DNA from: Stieleria marina
GTDB taxonomy: Bacteria > Planctomycetota > Planctomycetia > Pirellulales > Pirellulaceae
Assembly: GCA_007741555.1 (NCBI GenBank)
Contig: CP036526.1
Span: 3,906,001-3,970,000 of the forward strand
Direction: 5' to 3'
DNA length: 64,000 nt
The notes under the pieces: model-generated
The model's input: the letters and a program-made list of their open reading frames with translations, nothing else
The model's database searches: none
What the model was told of the DNA's origin: nothing
Made by a program: the position numbers and the translations under genes
Shown here: piece by piece, positions 1-8,385 of the stretch
How the letters are laid out: each line of letters opens with the position of its first letter
Numbering within the stretch: the first letter of the stretch is position 1

Positions 1-1737
1 AGCAGAAATCCAAATGCGTCCGTCACGTGAGAGCTTAAAGCCCTTGCTGCCAAACGAGCGAGCAATTTTTGGAAATGTACTGCGTTCCCATTTCGCTCCA
101 TCAAACGTACTGACAGCTGCCGACTGACCATGTGCACCACGAACGATAACCCCCTGCTCCAATGCCGCAATGCAAATCGGTTTTGCGATGCACCCATCGT
201 CGGCGCTGTAGGCGACGGTTTCTTCATCGCTTTGTCGTACGGTCAAACCGAGAGCCGCATCAATGAACCAACGATCGCCTTCAGCATCCGTGCATTGGTA
301 GTCCAGATTTTGCACGGACCAGTATTCCGATTTCGACATCGCGATCCGAATGGGAAACTGCCGCAGCCCCAAAATCCACAGCGCGTCATCCGATGCGACA
401 AACATTCTTTGTCCGCGACTGGGCAGTTCCTTATCCCGCGTGTCAAACGTTTTCCAACTTGAATTGTGGTACATGTGCATCCGCTGTAGCCCGCCAACCC
501 AAAGCGTGTCATCGTCCGTTTGCACAATGGGCGAGACAAAATCACCGCCCACCAGATTGGAGAGTTCTCCTGACATCCAGCCTTTTCCATCAAAACAATC
601 AAAGCCGCCGTCTCTGTCAGACGAGATCACCCAGATCTTGCCGTCGCGAGCTTCGAGCACCGCAGGGCGTTTTCCAACCACCAATTCTTCTTTGTCCCAT
701 GAGCTCCACGTTTCTCCCTCGTCCGCGCTCATCAGCACGCTGCCATTGACCGCACCACACCAGAGTTGCCCGGATCGCGATCGCATAATCGAATGAACTG
801 CCGGCGACGGAAATGACTTCCGCGTCGACGTCGTCGTAAACGAAATCGTTTTCTTTGCCTGGCTGTCGGGACGTATCACCGAAAGTCGCACCAATTTGCC
901 GGGCGAGCGCTGCAGACTTTCGGCAAGATTGTTGGATTGACCGTTGACCTTACGGATGACGTCACCGATTCGCAGTCCTGCGGCTTTCGCTGGCCCTTCC
1001 TCGTCAAGAAAGACGACCGTTCGCCCGACTAACACCAGCCCTGTTCCGTCATAAGCTTGATCCACCGGTAGCAACGAACCGGGAAACGATCTGACTTCAT
1101 CGAACCAGTCAAATTCGTCGATGACTGCGGCAAAGTCGTCAGAAGTGTAAAGCGTGGATTGGTTGGCTTCAAAACGGATCAGCCCCCAATCGCTGCAAAC
1201 CCAAAGCGTTCCGTCAGCTGTCTCGACAACGTTGCCAAACTCAGGACCAGGCTGGTCAGCTGGCGGAAAAAATGGTTTCCACTTTTCACCTGCGCGGTCT
1301 GTCTCAGCGTTTGGTTCCGATCGATAAAGTCCTTTTCCAGACGAGGCGATGAGTGAACCGTCGTGGCTTGCGGTTAACCAGTTGATTGGAGCGGAAGGCA
1401 AACCATGTTTACCAGCAAAGTATCGCCACTGGAGCCCGTCGTATCGGGCCAGTCCGCTCTTAAGGCCAAACCACATGTTGTGCTGATGGTCTTCCGCAAC
1501 ACAGCGGGCTCCGCGAATGGCAGGTTCGCTAAATCGGCTGATTCGCCAAGGCTCCGAAAGCGGATTGGCTGATTGGATTTGGTAGGCAGTCTCCGCTAGC
1601 AGCGTCTTTACACTTTGCTGACAGGCGATGCTTGCGACGATCACCAACACGCTCAGACGCAGAGCCGACAAAATCTTCGGCGTCGGTTCACTAAAGGGAT
1701 GCGGTCGTGGATGACGAAACATTTCGGCTGCTCGCAT
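1..1737 (-). CDS. Secreted or membrane-anchored beta-propeller sensor with PDZ-like segment (partial)
   Basis: The frame is open from the ATG at 1737 to the left edge, so the C-terminus is missing (579 codons visible). A hydrophobic segment at residues about 22-38 is a signal peptide or anchor. It is followed by repeats such as DGTLWVCSDWGLIRF, DDTLWVGGLQRM and DGRIWISA, typical of the two-component-regulator propeller found in periplasmic sensor domains. Between the blades, residues about 220-300 contain GPAKAAGLRIGDVIRKVNG, a PDZ-like ligand loop. The family usually ends in a histidine kinase, cyclase or transcription module, which would lie outside the window. A second ATG at 1722 is possible. 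The domain call is good; the signalling output is unknown. Confidence 0.8.
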   Translation of the reverse strand, partial: MRAAEMFRHPRPHPFSEPTPKILSALRLSVLVIVASIACQQSVKTLLAETAYQIQSANPLSEPWRISRFSEPAIRGARCVAEDHQHNMWFGLKSGLARYDGLQWRYFAGKHGLPSAPINWLTASHDGSLIASSGKGLYRSEPNAETDRAGEKWKPFFPPADQPGPEFGNVVETADGTLWVCSDWGLIRFEANQSTLYTSDDFAAVIDEFDWFDEVRSFPGSLLPVDQAYDGTGLVLVGRTVVFLDEEGPAKAAGLRIGDVIRKVNGQSNNLAESLQRSPGKLVRLSVIRPDSQAKKTISFTTTSTRKSFPSPAVHSIMRSRSGQLWCGAVNGSVLMSADEGETWSSWDKEELVVGKRPAVLEARDGKIWVISSDRDGGFDCFDGKGWMSGELSNLVGGDFVSPIVQTDDDTLWVGGLQRMHMYHNSSWKTFDTRDKELPSRGQRMFVASDDALWILGLRQFPIRIAMSKSEYWSVQNLDYQCTDAEGDRWFIDAALGLTVRQSDEETVAYSADDGCIAKPICIAALEQGVIVRGAHGQSAAVSTFDGAKWERSTFPKIARSFGSKGFKLSRDGRIWISA

Positions 1738-2257
1738 CTCGTTTGCGAAGGTGACCCATTCGATTTAAATCTGCTTCATCTCGCATCACTCTGGTCAGTA
1801 GTCTCGACAAAGCACAGAATCCTTGGAGCAATTTCGCCCAGTCGTGTGCACCGACGACTTCGCGGGTGGATCGCGCTGGATCAGCACACACTGCCGACCG
1901 ACGAATTGCGCCCCCCCCCCCCCGATGTTAACGGATTGTGGTGCCCTCCGGTGGGCCCTCGCGATGAATCGACGTTACTGACGATGTATCGAAACACCCA
2001 GACAGCCAATTCGCTCAGCGGTGATACGGGGCCACAACGGCACAAATTGCACACCTGATATCGCTCACTCATCACTTCGGCGAGGCTCGATTCTCACATT
2101 TGGCTTTTGTTCGCCGGCCTTCGTTCGGTTCGCTCCTTCCTGAGCTTACCGATTGATCCCTGCTATCAGACGTCGACTGACGTCCAAAACAGGCTGCACT
2201 GCCCTCCAGTACATAACTGTCTTGGAATTGTCGCTGCTGACGGGCTAGAATGGGCCT
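1738..2257. other. Intergenic region with a 13-C run
   Basis: No convincing gene is seen between the two divergent genes. A homopolymer of 13 C lies at 1911-1923; nothing shows whether it is regulatory or an assembly artefact. Promoters for the divergent genes should lie here but none can be assigned. Confidence 0.5.
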
Positions 2258-3586
2258 ATGTCAAAACCAAACAATGTCAATCGCCGCCGATTCGTCGCCC
2301 GTTCCGTCGTCCGTTCCGTCGCCGGATCCCTAGCTCTTCCGGGGCTTCCGTCACTGATGTCTCGTTCATCGGCAAACGACGCGTTCCAAAACAAAGCAGC
2401 CGCTTTGGATTCGCAGGCGGCGGATGCCGGACCCGACTTCGATGCCCGCCGGTTCGTGGCAGTTGGGAACTTGCTCGGTTTTCAGCAAAAGCACTTTTTC
2501 CCGGAGACGACCGGGAGCGAGTACGAAGAGACAACGTTGCTGAATCCCCTAGCTGATAATCGCGACCAGATGACGGTCTACCGTGGACTTGATCACGGCT
2601 TACGAGGCGGGCACTTTGCGGTGCACACGTTCCTCTCGGGAGTGCTGCACCACGAATCAAAAAACCGGCGTGATGGCAACGTCACTTTGGACCAACTAAT
2701 CGCTGATCAAGTTGGCACTCAGACGCGTTTCCCATCGCTGACCGTCGGTTCCGAAGGCGGCATCCACGGTGGGTGTCAAATGTCGTGGACCAAATCGGGC
2801 GTTCGCGTACCGCCAATCACTGGCCCCGCGGATCTATTCAGCCGACTGTTTGTCACAGAATCCGCTGACCGACAAGCACGACGGGCCAAAGAAAATTCGC
2901 TGCAAGCGTCCATCTTGGATTCGATTCGCGACGAGGCGCGTTCGCTTTCCAAACGCGTCAATCACGAAGACAAAAACAAACTGGACGAGTACTTCAGTTC
3001 GATCCGCGATGTCGAAAAACGACTGGCCGGCCGACAGCAGTGGTCGGATCAACCCAAACCCAAAGCCCCCTTCGACAAACCGGCGGACACCAACACGGTG
3101 GACGATTTGCCGATGCTGTACGAATTGATTGCGTTGGCACTGCAAACTGATTCGACGCGCGTCGCAACACTAGAAATCGGCGGCAGCTTCTTGCCTCAGA
3201 ATCTAGGCATCGACAAGTCCTATCACAGCCTTTCGCATCACGGCAACGACAAGGATGCTGTCGCGAATCTGATCACGCTGGAGACTTATCAGCTGGAGCA
3301 GTTTGGTAAGTTCCTGACCCGACTCGCTGGCATCACCGACGGACAACAAAGCCTACTCGACTCGACCGCGGTGCTGTTCGGCAGCGGAATGGGCAACGGA
3401 AGTTCGCACAGCAACATTGATTTGCCCATTGTGCTAGCCGGTGGCGGTTACGGAACGGGAACGTTCAAAAAGGTCAAATCAGACGGCATCGGGAAGGTGC
3501 CGCTGTGCAATCTGTACGTCGATATCGCTCAGCGAATGGGCGTCGACACGCAATCGTTTGGAAACAGCACCGGCACGTTTGCTTAA
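2258..3586 (+). CDS. DUF1552 family secreted protein
   Basis: The 442-residue protein starts with a twin-arginine-like signal (NRRRFVARS followed by a hydrophobic stretch), then matches the planctomycete DUF1552 family along its length (for example RGLDHGLRGGHF, HESKNRRDGNVTLDQ and LFGSGMGNGSSHSN). These proteins are related to DUF1501 proteins and are normally encoded beside DUF1592/DUF1588 cytochrome-like genes, as here: the next gene starts 11 bp after the stop. The pair probably forms an operon exported to the planctomycete periplasm. The reaction is unknown. The ATG at 2258 has no clear Shine-Dalgarno sequence, which is common in these bacteria. Confidence 0.9.
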   Translation: MSKPNNVNRRRFVARSVVRSVAGSLALPGLPSLMSRSSANDAFQNKAAALDSQAADAGPDFDARRFVAVGNLLGFQQKHFFPETTGSEYEETTLLNPLADNRDQMTVYRGLDHGLRGGHFAVHTFLSGVLHHESKNRRDGNVTLDQLIADQVGTQTRFPSLTVGSEGGIHGGCQMSWTKSGVRVPPITGPADLFSRLFVTESADRQARRAKENSLQASILDSIRDEARSLSKRVNHEDKNKLDEYFSSIRDVEKRLAGRQQWSDQPKPKAPFDKPADTNTVDDLPMLYELIALALQTDSTRVATLEIGGSFLPQNLGIDKSYHSLSHHGNDKDAVANLITLETYQLEQFGKFLTRLAGITDGQQSLLDSTAVLFGSGMGNGSSHSNIDLPIVLAGGGYGTGTFKKVKSDGIGKVPLCNLYVDIAQRMGVDTQSFGNSTGTFA

Positions 3587-3597
3587 TCGTGACTGCC

Positions 3598-6123
3598 ATG
3601 CATCGATCCCATTTCATTGGCAACCAGACACGTGTGCCAGCCTGTTTGATCGCCCTGTGCCTTGCGGGCGTTCAGTGGTTTTCGGCGCCCAGAAACGTTT
3701 GGGCCGCCGATGAAAAACCGGCTGCTGTCGTCAAGGCGTTCCTTGAAAGTTACTGCCACGATTGCCATAGCACGGATTCAGCCGAAGGCGAACGAGAATT
3801 CGATTCGTTTACGCTGCCGCTTTCGTCGGTGCCGCAACTGATCACGGCCGACGAGATTATCGATCAAGTCACGCTCAAATCGATGCCGCCCGACGACGCG
3901 GACCAGCCGACGGACAACGAGCGGCTAGCGATCATCAAACACCTTCGCAGCAGTATCTCGCAGGCTCGTGACAAAATTCAAAGCACCGGTGGCCGCACCG
4001 TCATGCGTCGACTGTCCAACCGCGAATATCAAGTCACCTTGGCGACGTTGTTCAATCGTCGTGTCGACACGCTCGGCCTGACAGCTGACTTTCCCAAGGA
4101 CAATACCAGCCATCACGTCGATACGATTGGCGAATCGTTGGTGACATCGGGTTTTCTGCTGGACCAGTACTTCCAATCCGCGTCACGGCTCGTCGAAGCG
4201 CGTTTGGGAAAACCAGAGACCCCTCCCAAGTCGTGGCACTTCACCGACAATTTCCGGCAATACGAAGAACTGACCGGGTCGCACAAATCGGTGTTCAAGT
4301 TCAAATTCCTATGTCTCTACGAACAGCCCAATACAGATACGCGGCAAGGTGGTTACGGACACATCGAAGACTTTCTGCAAGGCGTGCCTGTTTCGGGGCT
4401 CTACGATATCGAAGTCCATGCGCAGGCGATGCATCGTGACACGCACTATGATCCCAAGATCTTTCGCATCGATTTTTCCGAACCGTTTCAGCTCGCTGTC
4501 GTGCCGGGAGACGTCACCAAAGGTCACATTCATTATCCGCAGGCCATCGAACCGATTCTCGGGACCGCGATTGTGCCCGACGATCAGCCCGAATGGATTC
4601 GCTTTCGCGTCTGGTTGGAAGCTGGACAGACACCGCGTTTCATTTTCCCCAATGGGCCTTACGAATCGCGCGCGTCGGTGATCGCGACCAATAAGCGATA
4701 CAAGAAAGAGTTTAAGAACCCCAAGGAAGGCGTCAGTCGTGCAACTCTGCTACGCGAAGGAGCCTTGCCGCACATCAAAATTGGCGAAATCAAAATTCGT
4801 GGTCCACTCAAGGAACCGGGCGGAAGCAAAGAGGAACTGGCGGTCTTTGGCGAGCAGGGTTTCCAGAGCAAACAAGCTTTGGACCAATTGCGTGCCTTTG
4901 CACAAAGAGCTTATCGGCGCACGCTGGACGATTCGGATCGCCAACGCATCGAAGCGATTTATCAAAAACGATTGTCCCAAAACGCCCCGCCGCGACAAGC
5001 CGCGCTGGACACTCTCAAGATGATCCTCTGCTCGCCTGCGTTTCTGTATCTGAGCGAAATCACGCCAGAGACTGAATCGGAACTACGGCCGTTCGATCTT
5101 GCCTCACGACTCTCCTACGCTCTGTGGGCCGCACCACCGGACGATGCTTTGTTCGCATCCGCTCAGTCGGGCGACTTGACGAAACCGGCTGAATTGAAAA
5201 AGCAAATTCATCGCCTACTAAGCGATGACCGCTCGGCTGAATTCGTAAACGGCTTTCTGGATAGCTGGCTGAACCTGCGAGACATCGGAAATCTACCACC
5301 GCCTCGCAAAGCGGCTTGGGAATACTATTCGGAAAATCTGCCCGACGCGATGAAGACGGAATCCCGATTGTTCTTCACCAACCTTCTAAAATCGAACGGT
5401 TCGGTGATCGATTTTCTGCAATCCGACTACACGTTCGTCGACAAGCGTTTGGCAAAGCTATACCAACTGCCAGAGAAAGACACGCTCCGGCTGAAGGATG
5501 GTTTTCAGCGTGTTCGTCTGGCAAAACCAGCACAGCGAGGAGGACTATTGGGGATGGCCAGTGTGTTGACGGTCAGCGCCAATGGCGTCGATACGTCTCC
5601 GGTCACCCGCGGCGTCTGGGTCTCCGAAAATATCCTCGGCGTCACCCCTCCGCCTCCGCCTCCGCCCGACGAAGTGCCCGCGCTGGATTCCAACGTGAGC
5701 GGTGCAACCACGATCCGAGAGAAACTGGCAAAACACAGCGAGGACAAAACCTGTGTCGTGTGCCATCGAAACATCGACCCGCTGGGCTTTGCGCTCGAGA
5801 CTTTCGACCCGACCGGTCGCTGGCGAACAAAGTACCCTGCCGCCAAAGGCAAGTCGCCCCAGGTGGACGCGTCAGGCGAGTTTCCATCGGGCGAAACGTA
5901 CCAAGACTTTGCAAGCTTCAAGAAGATCCTGGTCAAAAGTCGCCAAGATCAGTTCACGCGCCACTTGATCCAAAAGCTACTCACCTACACCACCGGTCGC
6001 CATATGGAACGAGTCGATCAGTACGAGATCGACGATCTATTGCACCGTGTCAAGAAAGATGACTTCGGGCTGCAAACCATGGTCACCGAAGTCCTCGCCA
6101 GCACGATCTTTCGATCCCGCTAA
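3598..6123 (+). CDS. Planctomycete cytochrome-like protein (PSCyt1, DUF1587, DUF1595, DUF1592, DUF1588, DUF1585)
   Basis: The chosen ATG gives 841 residues with a signal peptide (residues 1-36); an in-frame start 93 bp upstream would overlap the DUF1552 gene. CHDCH at residues 53-57 is a c-type haem motif of the PSCyt1 type. RRLSNREYQVTLATLF is the DUF1587 start, AYRRTLDDSDRQRI is DUF1595, LSYALWAAPPDDALF is DUF1592, and VCHRNIDPLGFALETFDPTGRWR is the second CxxCH (about residue 719) in DUF1588. DUF1585 closes the protein. A proline run follows VTRGVWVSENILG. The family is widespread in planctomycetes with an unknown redox role; the partner is the DUF1552 protein upstream. Confidence 0.9.
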   Translation: MHRSHFIGNQTRVPACLIALCLAGVQWFSAPRNVWAADEKPAAVVKAFLESYCHDCHSTDSAEGEREFDSFTLPLSSVPQLITADEIIDQVTLKSMPPDDADQPTDNERLAIIKHLRSSISQARDKIQSTGGRTVMRRLSNREYQVTLATLFNRRVDTLGLTADFPKDNTSHHVDTIGESLVTSGFLLDQYFQSASRLVEARLGKPETPPKSWHFTDNFRQYEELTGSHKSVFKFKFLCLYEQPNTDTRQGGYGHIEDFLQGVPVSGLYDIEVHAQAMHRDTHYDPKIFRIDFSEPFQLAVVPGDVTKGHIHYPQAIEPILGTAIVPDDQPEWIRFRVWLEAGQTPRFIFPNGPYESRASVIATNKRYKKEFKNPKEGVSRATLLREGALPHIKIGEIKIRGPLKEPGGSKEELAVFGEQGFQSKQALDQLRAFAQRAYRRTLDDSDRQRIEAIYQKRLSQNAPPRQAALDTLKMILCSPAFLYLSEITPETESELRPFDLASRLSYALWAAPPDDALFASAQSGDLTKPAELKKQIHRLLSDDRSAEFVNGFLDSWLNLRDIGNLPPPRKAAWEYYSENLPDAMKTESRLFFTNLLKSNGSVIDFLQSDYTFVDKRLAKLYQLPEKDTLRLKDGFQRVRLAKPAQRGGLLGMASVLTVSANGVDTSPVTRGVWVSENILGVTPPPPPPPDEVPALDSNVSGATTIREKLAKHSEDKTCVVCHRNIDPLGFALETFDPTGRWRTKYPAAKGKSPQVDASGEFPSGETYQDFASFKKILVKSRQDQFTRHLIQKLLTYTTGRHMERVDQYEIDDLLHRVKKDDFGLQTMVTEVLASTIFRSR

Positions 6124-6139
6124 ACGACAACGTGGGTTC

Positions 6140-6162
6140 CCAGGCCGGTCAAACCGGCCTGG
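6140..6162. terminator. Hairpin between convergent genes
   Basis: A perfect 9-bp stem (CCAGGCCGG / CCGGCCTGG) with a 5-nt loop lies between the + strand cytochrome gene and the minus-strand flgE. Position and shape suggest a bidirectional transcription stop, although there is no T run. Confidence 0.5.
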
Positions 6163-6193
6163 TTACGATTGCCCGTTGGAGCTGCCGTTACGT

Positions 6194-7840
6194 TTAACGG
6201 ATCAGGTTGGTGAGCTCTTCCAAGATCTCTTCGGCCACGGTCACCGTTCGAGCGTTCGCCGAAAATCCTCGTTGCGCGACGATCAGCTGAGTAAACTCCT
6301 GCGCGATATCGACGTTGGAACTTTCCAACTGACCACCGACGACCTGTCCTCGGCCACCACCAAGTCCAGTTCCGATCGAAGCATTTCCGCTACTGAGGGA
6401 TTGCTGAAAAAAGTTTCCCCCCAACGGATCCAACGCACTCTGATTGGAAAAACTAGCGATCGCCAACTGTGCCAGCGGTAGCGTCTTGCCGTTCGTTGCC
6501 AGTCCAGTCAACTCGCCACTTGAATTGACCGAGACCGATACGAGACTACCAGGCGGAAATCCGTCCTGGTCTTGGCTCAGCGAATACTCGGTCGCCAAGT
6601 GCTTGATGCCGCTAAAATCCAGCTCGATCACTTGCGACGCGGTCAACGAATCAAACTGAATCTCGATGTTTGCGTCGCCCACGCCGTTTTCGCCCGCCAA
6701 TGCGTACGTGCCGTCTTCGTTGAACGTCAGGTTCAACACCGAATCATCCACCATAACACCCGAACTCGCGTTCACATTCGCTTGCACGGACCAAGTATTG
6801 GCGGTTTCTTTGCGGATGTCATAAGTCACTCGGTGGCTCTCACCGCGACTGTCAAACACTTCCGTAGAAAGCTCAAAAGCGTCTCCGCTGGATCCTTCGG
6901 TGGTCACGACCAGCGAATTGCTGGAGAACGCCGTGGCACCACTGTTGCCCGCCGCATCCCGCAAAAGCAGACTGCTAAAAGCGTCACCGGATTCGTCGGA
7001 CGTAATCGTCACCGTGCCGTTTGGCTGCAGCTCCGCGACCGCCCCGGTCATCAACGAATTGATCTCGGCGATCAAATCGTCCAGCGTCGCCGTTTCTGCA
7101 TCAAGGGTTCCGCTGAACGGCGACCCATCGGGATTGGTGCCGTTGATCTCGATCAAATCGCCAGCACCGTAGTCACGTTGGTTAAATGCGAGATCGTTCA
7201 AACTGGTCGTGCCATCTGCCGCTCCTGTATCCGTCTGAAACGGCTCAAACGAAGTCAAAATTTCGCGAGTCGGCGGCAGAGCTGTCGAGGGCAAGTTTCC
7301 AGCCAAAGACATGCGCGTCGTACTTTCACCAGGAATGGCATCGCCCAGCGGAACTCGGATCGACGATTCACCTGCAACTTGAAAAGCAATGTCCCCTTCG
7401 CTGGCCGGTTCGCCCAATTCGCCAAATCGCTGCACCAAGAACCCCGTTGACGGATCAACCAAGCGTCCTTCGCCGTCGATCGTGAACGAACCCGCTCGCG
7501 TATAGATATTTTCGTCCGATTGACCGGCAAGCGTAAAGAACCCGTCGCCTTGGATTGCGAAGTCCAGGATTTCTCCCGTCGACTGCAGCGTTCCCTGCGT
7601 AAACTTGCGACTGATGCTGCCAATCTGCACACCCGTGCCGATCTCTTGCGGGTTCACGCCACCCGTGTTGGCCGTGCTCCCCGAACCACCTTTTTGTTGG
7701 TGGTAGACCAGATCGGCGAACTTGGTCGTTTGAGATTTAAACGCAATCGTGTTCATGTTGGCAAGGTTGTTCGACACGACATCCAACTGCTGCTGGTGTG
7801 CTCGTAGACCGGTAATTCCTGTGAATAATGCTCGACTCAT
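6194..7840 (-). CDS. flgE: Flagellar hook protein FlgE
   Basis: The 548-residue protein has the classical N-terminus of axial flagellar proteins (GLRAHQQQLDVVSNNLANMNT, then FKSQ) and the matching C-terminal coiled region (SSNVDIAQEFTQLIVAQRGF, then NARTVTVAEEILEELTNLIR). Residues about 80-450 form the variable FlgE core rich in Thr, Ser and Asp. It builds the hook outside the cell, capped by FlgD during assembly. A GAGAG sequence lies upstream of the start. It is the last gene of a minus-strand hook cluster (fliK, flgD, flgE). Confidence 0.95.
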   Translation of the reverse strand: MSRALFTGITGLRAHQQQLDVVSNNLANMNTIAFKSQTTKFADLVYHQQKGGSGSTANTGGVNPQEIGTGVQIGSISRKFTQGTLQSTGEILDFAIQGDGFFTLAGQSDENIYTRAGSFTIDGEGRLVDPSTGFLVQRFGELGEPASEGDIAFQVAGESSIRVPLGDAIPGESTTRMSLAGNLPSTALPPTREILTSFEPFQTDTGAADGTTSLNDLAFNQRDYGAGDLIEINGTNPDGSPFSGTLDAETATLDDLIAEINSLMTGAVAELQPNGTVTITSDESGDAFSSLLLRDAAGNSGATAFSSNSLVVTTEGSSGDAFELSTEVFDSRGESHRVTYDIRKETANTWSVQANVNASSGVMVDDSVLNLTFNEDGTYALAGENGVGDANIEIQFDSLTASQVIELDFSGIKHLATEYSLSQDQDGFPPGSLVSVSVNSSGELTGLATNGKTLPLAQLAIASFSNQSALDPLGGNFFQQSLSSGNASIGTGLGGGRGQVVGGQLESSNVDIAQEFTQLIVAQRGFSANARTVTVAEEILEELTNLIR

Positions 7841-7963
7841 GGTTCATCTCTCTCTATTAAATAATCAAGCGACCCGAAGGACGCCTGCAAGGTTTTGGGG
7901 GACTCAACTGCGTGCCGCCATCGACGACAAAATTCGTGAAGTGGGATCTCAATTCGGCTTGTC

Positions 7964-8329
7964 TTAAGTAGCCGAACTGACACCGGTGATGTTCGAAATG
8001 TCGACAGTCGTTCCGTCGACTAGTAAGTTGACAGTGTCGCCGGCAGTAAACATTTCCGAAGCCTTGCCGCTGCGCATTTCACCGCTGATCGGATCCTGGT
8101 ATTGAACGTTCTTGCCGACCAAGTTGACGCCCTGCGTGGCTTCCTGAAGCTGAAGCATTTTCTCGAACGAACCGTTCAGCCCCTCGATGCCTTCCAGCTG
8201 CGAAAACTGGGCGAGGTCATTGATCAGACCCTCCTGATCGACCGGGTCGATAGGGTCTTGGTTTTGAAGCTGTACGGTCAATAGTTGCAAGTAGTCGATC
8301 GTGGCCGTTTGTGAATTGATTCCGTTCAT
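7964..8329 (-). CDS. flgD: Flagellar hook-capping protein FlgD, short form
   Basis: DYLQLLTVQLQNQDPIDPVD followed by LAQFSQLEGIEGLN is the conserved N-terminal FlgD scaffold segment. The protein is only 121 residues; the C-terminal part (GKNVQYQDPISGE to DISNITGV) resembles the tudor-like half, and the Ig-like FlgD domain is missing. It caps the growing hook. AGGAAGG lies about 9 bp upstream of the ATG. It sits between fliK and flgE, consistent with a hook operon. Confidence 0.9.
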   Translation of the reverse strand: MNGINSQTATIDYLQLLTVQLQNQDPIDPVDQEGLINDLAQFSQLEGIEGLNGSFEKMLQLQEATQGVNLVGKNVQYQDPISGEMRSGKASEMFTAGDTVNLLVDGTTVDISNITGVSSAT

Positions 8330-8385
8330 TAGATTGCCTTCCTAGAGGTTCGTACTGTCTGTATCGTTGTATAAAGTTGAATGAG

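Noticed and set aside
6572-7450. Long + strand frame of 292 codons opposite flgE
   Set aside because: It lies fully antisense to a strongly supported flagellar hook gene and has no protein-like hydrophobic or domain pattern; shadow of codon bias.
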